Origin: Microbulbifer sp. VAAF005
GTDB lineage: Bacteria > Pseudomonadota > Gammaproteobacteria > Pseudomonadales > Cellvibrionaceae
NCBI RefSeq assembly: GCF_030012985.1
Contig: NZ_CP120233.1
Coordinates: forward strand, 1,054,001-1,118,000
DNA length: 64,000 nucleotides
Direction of reading: 5' to 3'
In this document: positions 36,887 to 45,613 of the stretch, in pieces
How the letters are laid out: each line of letters opens with the position of its first letter
Position numbering within the stretch: position 1 is the stretch's first letter
Program-made: the position numbers and the translations under genes
The notes under the pieces: model-generated
The model's input: the letters and a program-made list of their open reading frames with translations, nothing else
What the model was told of the DNA's origin: nothing
The model's database searches: none

Positions 36887-37084
36887 TTAAAGATCGACAA
36901 TTTTATTCAGTTGCTTTGTCATCAATAGCATTCGCTGATTTCGTGCATTCACTTGATCTTGTAAAGTAGTCTCTACCGCACTATTGATAGAACGCTGGAG
37001 GTAAGCACTTGACATGACATCAATAAGCCTTCCCTTTTCTCCGGAAAGCTCACGAATAGTTAATGTATCTTCCGACTTCGCCAT
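36887..37084 (-). CDS. Small helical protein D of the operon, loosely RebB-like
   Basis: 65 residues with a GAGGG site before the ATG at 37084. The segment SSAYLQRSINSAVETTLQ followed by NARNQRM faintly recalls the Y-Q...NA-x-x-Q pattern of RebB (R-body) proteins, but this is an eye-level impression. Polar, helical, no signal peptide. Confidence 0.6.
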   Translation of the reverse strand: MAKSEDTLTIRELSGEKGRLIDVMSSAYLQRSINSAVETTLQDQVNARNQRMLLMTKQLNKIVDL

Positions 37085-37104
37085 AGATTAACCCTCATAA
37101 TCAA

Positions 37105-37329
37105 TTAAATAAGTTGATTTACTGTACGTACACTTACCGCAGACATCTGCAATATAGAATTTGCTGTAGCCTGCATTTGTGTCGCACCAGTATGAGTAAA
37201 CTCTCGAACTTGCAATTTTGACAACGCCGACAAATCTCTCAAACTATCCAGATGAAGACTCAACGCCGCAGAGGTCGCCATCTGGTCCACTACTTTCCCT
37301 GACAGCCGGTCTCGAAATGTATCGCTCAT
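37105..37329 (-). CDS. Small protein C, paralogue of A and B
   Basis: 74 residues from an ATG at 37329 with AAGGAG upstream. It shares with A and B the core LRDLSALSKLQVREFTHTGA and TQMQATANSILQMSA, and an N-terminal FRDRLSGKV block corresponding to YRDRLDPKV. It ends earlier (TVNQLI) than the others. Its codons differ widely from those of A and B at silent positions although the protein core is nearly identical, which argues for selection on the protein. Confidence 0.7.
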   Translation of the reverse strand: MSDTFRDRLSGKVVDQMATSAALSLHLDSLRDLSALSKLQVREFTHTGATQMQATANSILQMSAVSVRTVNQLI

Positions 37330-37393
37330 AGCATGCTCCTTGCATAAAAGGGACAGTGATGGATTCACTGCCCCCCTTTAAGGCTTGCCAGCC

Positions 37394-37663
37394 TTATTTA
37401 CCACCATCCATAATATAGTTAACTGCTTTTGCACCAGCCGCCGCCATTTGTGTCATTGCATTGGAGGTGGCTTGCATCTGAGTAGCACCCGTATGGGTAA
37501 ACTCTCGAACCTGTAGCTTGGAAAGGGCAGATAAATCACGTAAGCCATCCAAGTTCAGACTTTGTGACGAAGAACTAGTCGTCTGGTCAGATACTTTTGG
37601 ATCTACACGATCACGGTAAGGTGAAGGCTGAATGCCATCCTCTGTTTTAGTTTCATCAGACAT
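37394..37663 (-). CDS. Small protein B, paralogue of A and C
   Basis: 89 residues, AGGAA site before the ATG at 37663. Polar N-terminus (PSPYRDRVDPKVSDQTT), then SLNLDGLRDLSALSKLQVRE, FTHTGATQMQATSNAMTQMA, and a short tail VNYIMDGGK. Predicted largely helical, no signal peptide, no Cys. Family not recognised. Confidence 0.7.
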   Translation of the reverse strand: MSDETKTEDGIQPSPYRDRVDPKVSDQTTSSSSQSLNLDGLRDLSALSKLQVREFTHTGATQMQATSNAMTQMAAAGAKAVNYIMDGGK

Positions 37664-37759
37664 AATTTTTTCCTATCAAAGTTAATTACAAGCCCAGTTA
37701 TTGGGCTCTAGCACTGTATTTGAATCAGTATTTACTGATAATCAGGAAGCTTTTCCCTG

Positions 37760-38074
37760 TTAGTAATCAGTTGACAGGGAAGAAGACTTACGCTCTTTAC
37801 TTTTAACGCTACCGCCTAATACAGAATTTACTGCCGTAGCACCCGCCGCAGCCATTTGTGTCATAGCATTAGATGTGGCTTGCATTTGAGTAGAACTCGT
37901 ATGAGTAAACTCACGAACTTGCAACTTAGATAGTGCAGATAAATCACGTAAGCCATCAAGATTTAAGCTTTGCGCAGTACTTCCAGTAGTTTGATCAGAA
38001 ACTTTTGGATCTAGCCGATCACGGTAAGGCGCCGGATCAATTCCTTCCAACTTATTATCACTTTCATCAGCCAT
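37760..38074 (-). CDS. Small protein A, first gene of the operon, paralogue of B and C
   Basis: 104 residues, AAGGA site before the ATG at 38074. Same architecture as B: PAPYRDRLDPKVSDQTT, SLNLDGLRDLSALSKLQVRE, FTHTSSTQMQATSNAMTQMA, then a longer Lys/Ser-rich tail. It opens the operon, divergent from the lytic transglycosylase gene. The remaining small genes follow in the same direction with gaps of tens of bases or overlaps, apart from a gap of about 95 bases between A and B. Confidence 0.7.
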   Translation of the reverse strand: MADESDNKLEGIDPAPYRDRLDPKVSDQTTGSTAQSLNLDGLRDLSALSKLQVREFTHTSSTQMQATSNAMTQMAAAGATAVNSVLGGSVKSKERKSSSLSTDY

Positions 38075-38221
38075 GTCATTTCCTTTTTAAAGACTTGTAT
38101 GTTTGCAGCAATCACAGACTATTCGTCATCGAAGATTCAGTTAATTAGGAAATAGTTCCCGATTTATATAAAGAGTGATATTGACAAATATTCTCAGTCA
38201 TCAATAACTGAGGAATAAACC

Positions 38222-39685
38222 ATGATCCATACAAATAGATTGTGGATGTTATTACCTACTATGTTAATCTTGATTAGCGTTTCTATATCTATCAGTATTC
38301 CATCTAAAAAACGTTTGGATGTCATCCAAGAGTCAGGCATTCTGACCGTAGCTACGCGCATGAATGGCGTGGGGTGTTACCTTCACCAAGACCAACCTGC
38401 TGGATTAGAGTGTGACCTATTACAAGCTTACGCAAACGTTTTAGGCCTAAAAATAGATTTTCAAAAGGCGGCCTCAATAAATGAAGTCCTGACTATGGTT
38501 AGGAATGGAAAGGTAGATATAGCAGCATCAGATCTGACTCATACTAGCAGTAGAGAAAAAAACCTGGTATTTAGTAGCACACTTTTTGAAACACGGGAAG
38601 TAATTGTACAAAGAACAAAACCTGCACTAATTAACTTTGAAGAACTCAGAGGAAAAGTATTAACCATACATACCGACAGCGCTTACCTGGAGGAAATTAC
38701 GACATTTGCAAAGTCAAAAAATATTCCTTTACGATTCCCCACTAATCCTGACAATAGTTTAGCAATAACCATAACTCCCGCATCCTCAAAGATATCAGTA
38801 CTTGAATTAATAGACGCTGTAAGCACAGGAGAGATAGATTTTACAATCGCCGATGAACATATCGTCAATGGAAGTAATGGATACAATCAAAATTTGGACA
38901 CATCATTTGTATTTGGAGTAAATCGGCGTATTGCGTTTGCATTAGATAAGAATAGCGATAGCTCACTACTTAACTCCTTAAACAATTGGCTAGAAGGCGA
39001 TGAAGCTCAGTCCATAATTAAATCTCACCTCACCCGATTAAGATTTCGAAAAGAAAGCGGACGAGATTTATATGTGCCTCCCAAAGGTTCCTTAAGCCCA
39101 TGGGACAAGCTATTTAAACGTTTCGAAACTGAACCATTTGATTGGGTGTGGCTTGCCGCTCAAAGCTCAGCAGAATCAAACTTCAAATCAGATGCAGTAT
39201 CTCGCGCTGGAGCACAGGGACTAATGCAATTAATGCCTGAAACAGCTAAAGAGATGGGGGTAATTGATAGTTTTAACCCAGCACAAAATATTAAGGGTGG
39301 AGTTAAATACACCGTAAAACAGTACGAGCGATGGAGACATTTACCTGTACAAGACGCAATGGCTTTTACATTTGCATCTTATAATGCAGGCGCTGGACAC
39401 GTGCTAGATGCCCAGCGACTAGCTAAACAAGCAGGAGAAAACCCTAACCAATGGTTCTCAACCAATAGAAGTAAAGGTGTTGAAGACTATATCGTATTAC
39501 TCCAAAAAGCGGACTTCTACAATAATCCAATAGTTCGATATGGCTATTGCCGTGGTGCAGAAACCCGTCTATATGTTCGCAAGATATTCACTCAAGAAAA
39601 GAAATACAGAACCCGACTTAGAAGTATAAATACAAGCAAAAAATCACCTCAAAACGCCGAACAATCGCTATTAGTCACACACTGA
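38222..39685 (+). CDS. MltF-type membrane-bound lytic transglycosylase
   Basis: 487 residues. An N-terminal anchor or signal (LLPTMLILISVSISISI) is followed by a solute-binding-protein-3-like domain (about 30-285; GILTVATRMNG, GLECDLLQAYANVLGL, DIAASDLTHTSSREKNLVF) and a C-terminal SLT domain. The catalytic Glu is in SSAESNF, followed by AGAQGLMQLMPETAKEMG and ASYNAGAGHVLDAQRL, all typical of goose-type transglycosylases. It cuts peptidoglycan in the periplasm. Divergent from the small-protein operon by about 150 bases; GAGGAA site before the ATG. A role in letting an assembly through the wall is an inference from context. Confidence 0.88.
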   Translation: MIHTNRLWMLLPTMLILISVSISISIPSKKRLDVIQESGILTVATRMNGVGCYLHQDQPAGLECDLLQAYANVLGLKIDFQKAASINEVLTMVRNGKVDIAASDLTHTSSREKNLVFSSTLFETREVIVQRTKPALINFEELRGKVLTIHTDSAYLEEITTFAKSKNIPLRFPTNPDNSLAITITPASSKISVLELIDAVSTGEIDFTIADEHIVNGSNGYNQNLDTSFVFGVNRRIAFALDKNSDSSLLNSLNNWLEGDEAQSIIKSHLTRLRFRKESGRDLYVPPKGSLSPWDKLFKRFETEPFDWVWLAAQSSAESNFKSDAVSRAGAQGLMQLMPETAKEMGVIDSFNPAQNIKGGVKYTVKQYERWRHLPVQDAMAFTFASYNAGAGHVLDAQRLAKQAGENPNQWFSTNRSKGVEDYIVLLQKADFYNNPIVRYGYCRGAETRLYVRKIFTQEKKYRTRLRSINTSKKSPQNAEQSLLVTH

Positions 39686-39715
39686 CGCTCACAACCCCAA
39701 ATGGAAAGAAGCCCT

Positions 39716-40084
39716 ATGAAAAGGCCAAGTTTTTTACAGTTTTACTTCAGTTTTGAGGGGAACGTAACCCGGAAGCAGTTTTGGCTATTTTTTATACTCC
39801 CAGTAGTCTATATACAATTGACCTTAGGTCTCGTTTTGGAGTTCGGTGGTTTTAACTATAGCAATTACAGTTGGAGGGCTGCTGAAATAGTGTTCGCAGC
39901 TATCTTTATTCCGCTTCAAACATCTATAGCCTGGGCCACGTTTACAGTATGCAGTAAACGCCTTCAGCGCTCAGGACTCCCACGCCGCATGCTGCTAGTC
40001 GCACTTCCGGGAATTGGGGCAATATGGGTTCTTGCAGAATTGCTTCTCGCTCCTGACGAAATCAACCCACCAAAATACAAATAG
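39716..40084 (+). CDS. DUF805-family membrane protein
   Basis: About 122 residues from an ATG at 39716 (GGAAAGAAG upstream). FLQFYFSFEGNVTRKQFWLF is the usual DUF805 start, followed by three more helices and AWATFTVCSKRLQRSGLPRR. Family function unknown. Thirty bases downstream of the transglycosylase, so probably one transcript. Confidence 0.8.
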   Translation: MKRPSFLQFYFSFEGNVTRKQFWLFFILPVVYIQLTLGLVLEFGGFNYSNYSWRAAEIVFAAIFIPLQTSIAWATFTVCSKRLQRSGLPRRMLLVALPGIGAIWVLAELLLAPDEINPPKYK

Positions 40085-41257
40085 ATCACTAAACCACAAG
40101 GAATTTTCCACTATCAAATCGATACAAATAATCTAAGCTATCGAGCATCTCATGAAAGTAGAAATTCACACGGGAAACTAATTAGCCAATATATATTTCA
40201 CATTAAGAAATACAAACACACTACAACCAAGCCCGTAAGAAAACTTCCGACTACCCCCTCTCAAAGGAATCACGACAATCTTTCACAGAAAATACGACAA
40301 GGAGGACACCAGCAACACAAGAATAAAAGTTAAACACAAAAAATAGAACCATCTTTAAAGTGGAGATATAAAACCCTACAATTACTACAGAACTAAAAAG
40401 TGCTATCAACTTGAAAAAATACGCTAATCCATACTCTTACGCCTCACCTTTTTATCTTCCAGTGCAAAGTTTATCGGCGTTTAAACTATATAGATAGCTT
40501 TGAGAATAAATACTTCCGCTCTGATCTTATTGTTAATCACTATGGATTTTCCAACTTAAGAACACTTTGGATACAAGATCAGCTTAGGCTGGCAACTTTA
40601 TGACTAAAGGAGTTTAAATAAAATATCAGGCATTACCATGTATTCCCCCGCTTAAAAAGGTGCCAATCTCACACTCCAGTTTATTATTAATTATGCACCC
40701 ATCTTAAATTCCGTAGAATATAACCTAATGACTCTAGCTCTACAGCGCAACAAAATCTGTTGCTGCAGCTAATTACCCCTAGGACCATGAGGTAAGCATT
40801 CAGTAGCACTACAATGGCGAGAGCCTTTACCTAACAATGCAATCACCAATATTACCATGTATTAATTCAGCGCAACTGGACAAATCACCAACCTTACCAA
40901 GAGTTACCCGGAAAACTATTAACTTGCAAACCTCTTTTTTGAAATTTAAAATCCAGCGGCCTTAGAAATACATATCCCCGCCTCCCCCTTTAGAAAAAGG
41001 GGCTTGCTAACACATCTTCTTAGAAAAATTAATACATCAATAATGACTTTAACACCGATAAAAACGGCCAGTTTCAGTGCTCATTCGGTACAATCCCGAG
41101 AAACTAATACTGCCAAAAGGTGTATAGGGAAAAATTCCTTTTTATTTACAAACTTCACAAGTATGCATCTCAATACACAGGGAAACGTTTCACTCTACGC
41201 CACAAGATATAGTTAATCGTACCCTCGTTAATAGCTTTATCTGACAAGGACGACGGT
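40085..41257. other. Long A+T-rich non-coding stretch
   Basis: Nearly 1.2 kb with no credible gene. A 70-codon frame at 41004-41216 lacks a ribosome site and family features. A small hairpin CCCCTTT...AAAGGGG lies near 40985-41002. It could be a decayed insertion or a regulatory region of the Mor-like gene. Confidence 0.4.
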
Positions 41258-41659
41258 ATGAAGCAAGAGAACCATAACCGCTTGCACAATGCGGAGATTG
41301 ATCACAAGAAGTTACCAGATCTGATGCAAGAACTTATCGAACTGATTGGCTATGCAGATATGTTCATTCTTATTTCCACATTTGGGGGGCAAGATGTCTA
41401 TATCCCCAAATACCCAACAAGAAGCAAACTTATTGACATACTGCCAATCAAGTCACTACAGATCCTTAGCGTCGCCTATGGTGGTACTTATCTTACCTTA
41501 CCAACTTCAAGGCAGATCGACATCCAAGAGCGTAATCGTGAGATTTTACATGCACTGCAAGGAGGGGAGTCCAGGTCAACCGTAGCCAAAAGATTTGGCC
41601 TGGGAATAAGACAAGTGGCAAACATAAAAGCAAGTGGGAAACCTCCAAGTACTCACTAA
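41258..41659 (+). CDS. Mor/C-family transcriptional activator (phage Mu type)
   Basis: 133 residues. The N-terminal dimerisation part (LPDLMQELIELIGYADMFIL) is followed by a GGQDVYIPKYP beta-strand motif as in Mor, then THLP-like TLPTSRQIDIQERNREILHA and a helix-turn-helix (GESRSTVAKRFGLGIRQVANIK). Mor and C activate phage Mu middle and late promoters. No phage structural genes are in the window, so this is an orphan copy near the small-protein operon and transglycosylase. Confidence 0.75.
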   Translation: MKQENHNRLHNAEIDHKKLPDLMQELIELIGYADMFILISTFGGQDVYIPKYPTRSKLIDILPIKSLQILSVAYGGTYLTLPTSRQIDIQERNREILHALQGGESRSTVAKRFGLGIRQVANIKASGKPPSTH

Positions 41660-42118
41660 AGCATTACTATATAAAAATATTGTCACAAGTATTAATGCAT
41701 GCTTAACACGAGATAGGAGCGCCACTTTAGTATCTAGCGGCGCTTCCTAAGCAGCTAGCTCATACTATTTGCCTGGAGAAAGCTGTGTCACTTTCCCTCA
41801 AAACCAATAATTCATATTTGTTTCGATCAGGAATTTATATTTACACCCGACAAGTACAAACACGAAACTCCAGCTTAATTATGAAAAGAAAATAAAATTA
41901 CATACATATAGAAATAATTTGGAAGGCAAACTAATCAAAGTTATTCAATTTTTTAACTACCTCAAACCACCACAACTATTTCTTCCCTGCCTCTACCCAG
42001 CTTAATCTAGTTATTCTCGCTCGATATTCTTGCAAATACATTCATCCTGAACACCTCTTCCCATTGGTCGCTCAGTCACCATAGAATGGCAGGTAGGAAA
42101 ATAACAGGACACCCCATT
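41660..42118. other. Non-coding stretch
   Basis: About 460 A+T-rich bases between the Mor-like gene and the amidohydrolase. No gene, strong hairpin or repeat found. Confidence 0.45.
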
Positions 42119-43771
42119 ATGCGGATTGCCCAGATTCTGGTTTCACTACTTCTTACCGTCAACTCTAGTAGTTCTACGGCTACAACACTTATCCATAACA
42201 TTTCCGGCTACCATACTACGGATAGCGATCTTATCCAGTTTAACGCTATAGCCTTCGAGCAAGGTAAGGTATTAGAAACCGGAGAAATAGCTGAGCTATA
42301 TAATAAGTACCCCAGTGCAAAAAAAATAGATGCCCAAGGCAAGACACTATTACCTGGCTTAATTGATGCCCATGGACATATGTTGGGCCTTGGGCAGCTC
42401 ACTGGAGAATTAGATTTACGAGATCACTCTCTCGCGGAGTCATTGTCAGCAATTAAACAGTACTCAAAAAACCTGGGACCCAATGAGTGGCTGGCGGGCC
42501 GCGGCTGGAATCAGGTTACCTGGCCCGACAAATCTTTTCCAACCCGCAGGCATCTCGATGAATTGCAAATAGACCAGCCAATCTGGTTACGCAGGGTCGA
42601 TGGACACGCAGGCTGGGCTAATAGCAAAGCTTTAGAGCTAGCAGGGATTAACAAGGATACCCAATCGCCAGAGGGAGGCGAGATTTTGCGGGATAAGGAC
42701 GGCAAACCGATAGGCATATTGATCGATAACGCCATGAGCCTGATGCATAAGGCGATACCCGCACCCACTTTGGCCCAACAAAAAAGTAGCTTACAAAAAG
42801 CTTTTTCCACCGCTCTCTCTCTGGGGTTGACCAGTGTCCATGATGCTGGCATCAATGAGCAGACCCTCCACGCCTATCAGGAATTAGCCGAAAGGAAGGC
42901 CATTCCTTTACGTATTTACCCTATGCTTTCAGTAGAGAGCCACAACTATGCTCAATTACTGCGGGCGGGACATATTGGCGAGCCATCAGACCGCCTGTAT
43001 CTGCGCAGCATCAAACTTTCCGCCGATGGCGCACTTGGCAGCCGAGGCGCAGCCCTGCTGGAGCCCTACCACGACCGCCCTCAGGAAAAGGGGCTGCTGC
43101 TCTACCCGGAAGACAAAATGTTGACTTTGCTCAAGCTAGCTACCGACAATAACTTCCAGGTTAACGTACATGCGATCGGCGACAGGGCTAACCATATCGT
43201 ACTGAACCATTTGGAAACCCTAAACAAGGCAGAGAGCCAGGCTAGCCATCGTCATCGAGTGGAGCACGCCCAGGTTATTGAGGTGGAAGATATTCCGCGC
43301 TTCGCCCGGCTCAACCTGATTGCGTCTATGCAACCCACTCACGCTACCAGCGATAAGAATATGGCCAGCGACCGCCTGGGGAATGAACGCCTGATCGGCG
43401 CCTACGCCTGGCAGACACTACTGGAACAAGGCACCCCTATAGCCGCAGGCTCCGACTTCCCTGTAGAACCCGCGAACCCCCTTTTTGGATTACACGCCGC
43501 CGTTACTCGTCGCGATCGCCAGGGTAACCCCAGTAAAGGATGGCGCGTAGAAGAAACCATGACTCTGGAACAAGCTCTGCGCGCTTTTACACTGGATGCA
43601 GCCTATGCCAGCCATCAGGAAACAGTCATCGGCAACCTTGAAGCCGGAAAATTCGCCGATTTTATTTTGCTGGACAAGGATATTTTTACCATAGATCCTC
43701 AAGAGATCTGGAAAGTACAGGTTCTAGAGACCTGGATTGAGGGAGAACAAGTTTACCGTAAATCCCTATAG
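42119..43771 (+). CDS. Exported amidohydrolase (YtcJ-like, amidohydrolase 3)
   Basis: 550 residues from an ATG at 42119, which gives a proper signal peptide (MRIAQILVSLLLTVNSSSSTA). Metal-binding HGH in LLPGLIDAHGHMLGLGQL, then DGHAGWANSKALELAG, IKLSADGALGSRGAALLEPY, VNVHAIGDRAN, HRVEHAQVI and AAGSDFPVEP, all typical of the YtcJ group, followed by the small beta-sandwich (NLEAGKFADFILLDKDIF). Hydrolyses amide or related bonds; substrate unknown. Periplasmic. Confidence 0.9.
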   Translation: MRIAQILVSLLLTVNSSSSTATTLIHNISGYHTTDSDLIQFNAIAFEQGKVLETGEIAELYNKYPSAKKIDAQGKTLLPGLIDAHGHMLGLGQLTGELDLRDHSLAESLSAIKQYSKNLGPNEWLAGRGWNQVTWPDKSFPTRRHLDELQIDQPIWLRRVDGHAGWANSKALELAGINKDTQSPEGGEILRDKDGKPIGILIDNAMSLMHKAIPAPTLAQQKSSLQKAFSTALSLGLTSVHDAGINEQTLHAYQELAERKAIPLRIYPMLSVESHNYAQLLRAGHIGEPSDRLYLRSIKLSADGALGSRGAALLEPYHDRPQEKGLLLYPEDKMLTLLKLATDNNFQVNVHAIGDRANHIVLNHLETLNKAESQASHRHRVEHAQVIEVEDIPRFARLNLIASMQPTHATSDKNMASDRLGNERLIGAYAWQTLLEQGTPIAAGSDFPVEPANPLFGLHAAVTRRDRQGNPSKGWRVEETMTLEQALRAFTLDAAYASHQETVIGNLEAGKFADFILLDKDIFTIDPQEIWKVQVLETWIEGEQVYRKSL

Positions 43772-43980
43772 CCAGATACTGAGCATCAATTTCCTCAGAA
43801 TCTCAAGCCTATGGATACTGCCGAAAGGCAGTATCCCATATAAACGCCAACTACCCTCACTATTTCGTGAATAGACTTGTATTACAGTATTTCTATACTA
43901 TTTTTTGTGCATACTAGATAAATTTATGAATAAAGCGCACAAGGGCTAATGTCACTAGTAGAAACAGTATCGAGCGCGCT

Positions 43981-44442
43981 ATGAAATACACCCAAATACC
44001 CGTAAGTGATGCTCCCTTATATCTTTTGCTTGAAGCAGACCCCTCTAAAAAGAAAATAGACACTTATTTACCCGAGTCATGGTGCTTCGCCGCAATTGAT
44101 GCAGGTACCGTGGAAGGTATTTGCGTAGTAAAAGAAATCGACACAGCAATCGCTGAGATTTTTAATATTTCAGTGTCCCCTGAAATGCGACAGCAAGGGA
44201 TTGGCTCAAAACTTTTAAAGTTCTCTCTTTCAGAGCTCAGCTCCAAAGGGATTCACAGGGTAGAGCTGGGAACCGGTACTTTTGGCTATCAGTTAACTTT
44301 TTATCAGCACCATGGATTCAGGGTAGAATCTGTCAACAAAGATTATTTTTTACACAATTATGATCAGCCCATTGTCGAAGACGGGGTTCAACACAAAGAT
44401 ATGTTGCGACTTTCACTAGATATTACAACTAGGCGCCAATAA
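43981..44442 (+). CDS. GNAT-family N-acetyltransferase
   Basis: 153 residues. The acetyl-CoA motif is EIFNISVSPEMRQQGIGSKL (Q/RxxGxG/A), followed by GIHRVELGTGTFGYQLTFYQ and HHGFRVE, typical of GNAT folds. Acceptor unknown. Single gene. Confidence 0.88.
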   Translation: MKYTQIPVSDAPLYLLLEADPSKKKIDTYLPESWCFAAIDAGTVEGICVVKEIDTAIAEIFNISVSPEMRQQGIGSKLLKFSLSELSSKGIHRVELGTGTFGYQLTFYQHHGFRVESVNKDYFLHNYDQPIVEDGVQHKDMLRLSLDITTRRQ

Positions 44443-44687
44443 AACTGTCAACACTCAGTCCCTACCCAGAATGGCAGACTCGCACCTTTTAATCATCGCT
44501 CAAGTATCACTCAGCGCGCCAAGCTCAAAGTCATCGAAAAGCTAATCGACTCTAAGTGGCAAAAATCCTTTCGACTAATCTAACTTGACCAACCAAATAT
44601 CAACAATTAATCATCCACCTTAAATACTGTATATAAAAACAGTAAAATAATATAACAAAACCTAGGGAACTACTATGTCAGTAAAGC

Positions 44688-45293
44688 ATGAATGGCGAAG
44701 AAAAATATCTCTACATCCCTAAAACTCAACCTGAAGTTATTGAGGCCCCAAAACTCAATTACATCACTATTCATGGGGAAGGAAGCCCCGCCGAAGAGGC
44801 GTTTACGAGCCGTATCGGCGCCCTATATTCCTTGGCTTATGCCATCAAAATGCTTCCCAAAAAAATGGATGAGAAGCCGAGTGGATACTTTGATTTCACA
44901 GTCTACCCATTAGAGGGAGTTTGGGATATCAATAATAAAGCTAAGGAGAGTTATTCTGGGGAGATCAAGAAGGAGGATTTCGTCTATAAGCTGATGATAC
45001 GTCAACCTGATTTTGTCAAACTACCTTTATTCAAGGAAATACTTAACTACGTTAAAAAAAATCCACTGCTGAATCAAGTTAACTTTGAAACTATTTCAGA
45101 GGAAAAGTGTGTACAAATGCTCCATTTAGGGAGATTTGAAGATGAGCCAATTAGCTTTGAGAAAATGGAAGCCTTTACTAAAGATCAGGGCTTAAATCGC
45201 CTATCCAAGGTACACAAGGAAATTTCTCTTTCTGATACCAGGAAGGTTGTACCGGAAAAATTGAAAACAGTGTTGAGATTTCGGGTTGGCTAA
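44688..45293 (+). CDS. GyrI-like small-molecule-binding protein, start probably frameshifted
   Basis: 201 residues in the open frame: YLYIPKTQPEVIEAPKLNYI, GEGSPAEEAF, LYSLAYAIKMLPKKM and GYFDFTVYPLEGVWD match the COG4832/GyrI-like family. The family usually begins with K-x-EWRK just before this. Here MSVKHEWRRK is encoded from an ATG at 44675 with a good AGGGA site, but in another frame; the switch falls in the A-run at 44701-44705. Either a net one-base indel has occurred or translation starts at 44688 without a ribosome site. Ligand-binding function inferred from family. Confidence 0.8.
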   Translation: MNGEEKYLYIPKTQPEVIEAPKLNYITIHGEGSPAEEAFTSRIGALYSLAYAIKMLPKKMDEKPSGYFDFTVYPLEGVWDINNKAKESYSGEIKKEDFVYKLMIRQPDFVKLPLFKEILNYVKKNPLLNQVNFETISEEKCVQMLHLGRFEDEPISFEKMEAFTKDQGLNRLSKVHKEISLSDTRKVVPEKLKTVLRFRVG

Positions 45294-45560
45294 ACAATGG
45301 CTTATTTTCAGCCCACAGCTAACCTTTGTCATCAGATCCTGCCTGTATCCCAAAGCTTATTTTAGTACCAGCTACGCACTAACTCTTATAAAGAAATCCT
45401 TCAAATCTGAAAGCCATTAATAAAGTTAAACATCGGGAATATATTCAAAATAATTATGTTTCCAGCTAAATTAATTAGCGACTGCGGCGAAACAAGCAAA
45501 AAAACTTCACAGAGGGTGAAATAAGAAACCAGCTGAAACACTCACAGACCAAGTTAAATC

Positions 45561-45592
45561 AAAAAAAGCCGCATCGAATGATGCGGCTTTTT
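45561..45592. terminator. Bidirectional Rho-independent terminator
   Basis: Eight-pair hairpin GCCGCATC / GATGCGGC with a four-base loop, flanked by seven A and five T. Terminates the M3 peptidase gene on the minus strand and possibly the GyrI-like gene on the plus strand. Confidence 0.9.
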
Positions 45593-45613
45593 CGTCACGG
45601 GGACTATTGCTAA

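Noticed and set aside
37105..38074. Possible CRISPR or simple tandem DNA repeat suggested by the three similar segments
   Set aside because: The similarity is at protein level with many silent differences, spaced by distinct genes; there are no short identical direct repeats with spacers.
41004..41216. 70-codon plus-strand frame before the Mor-like gene
   Set aside because: No ribosome site and low-complexity composition.
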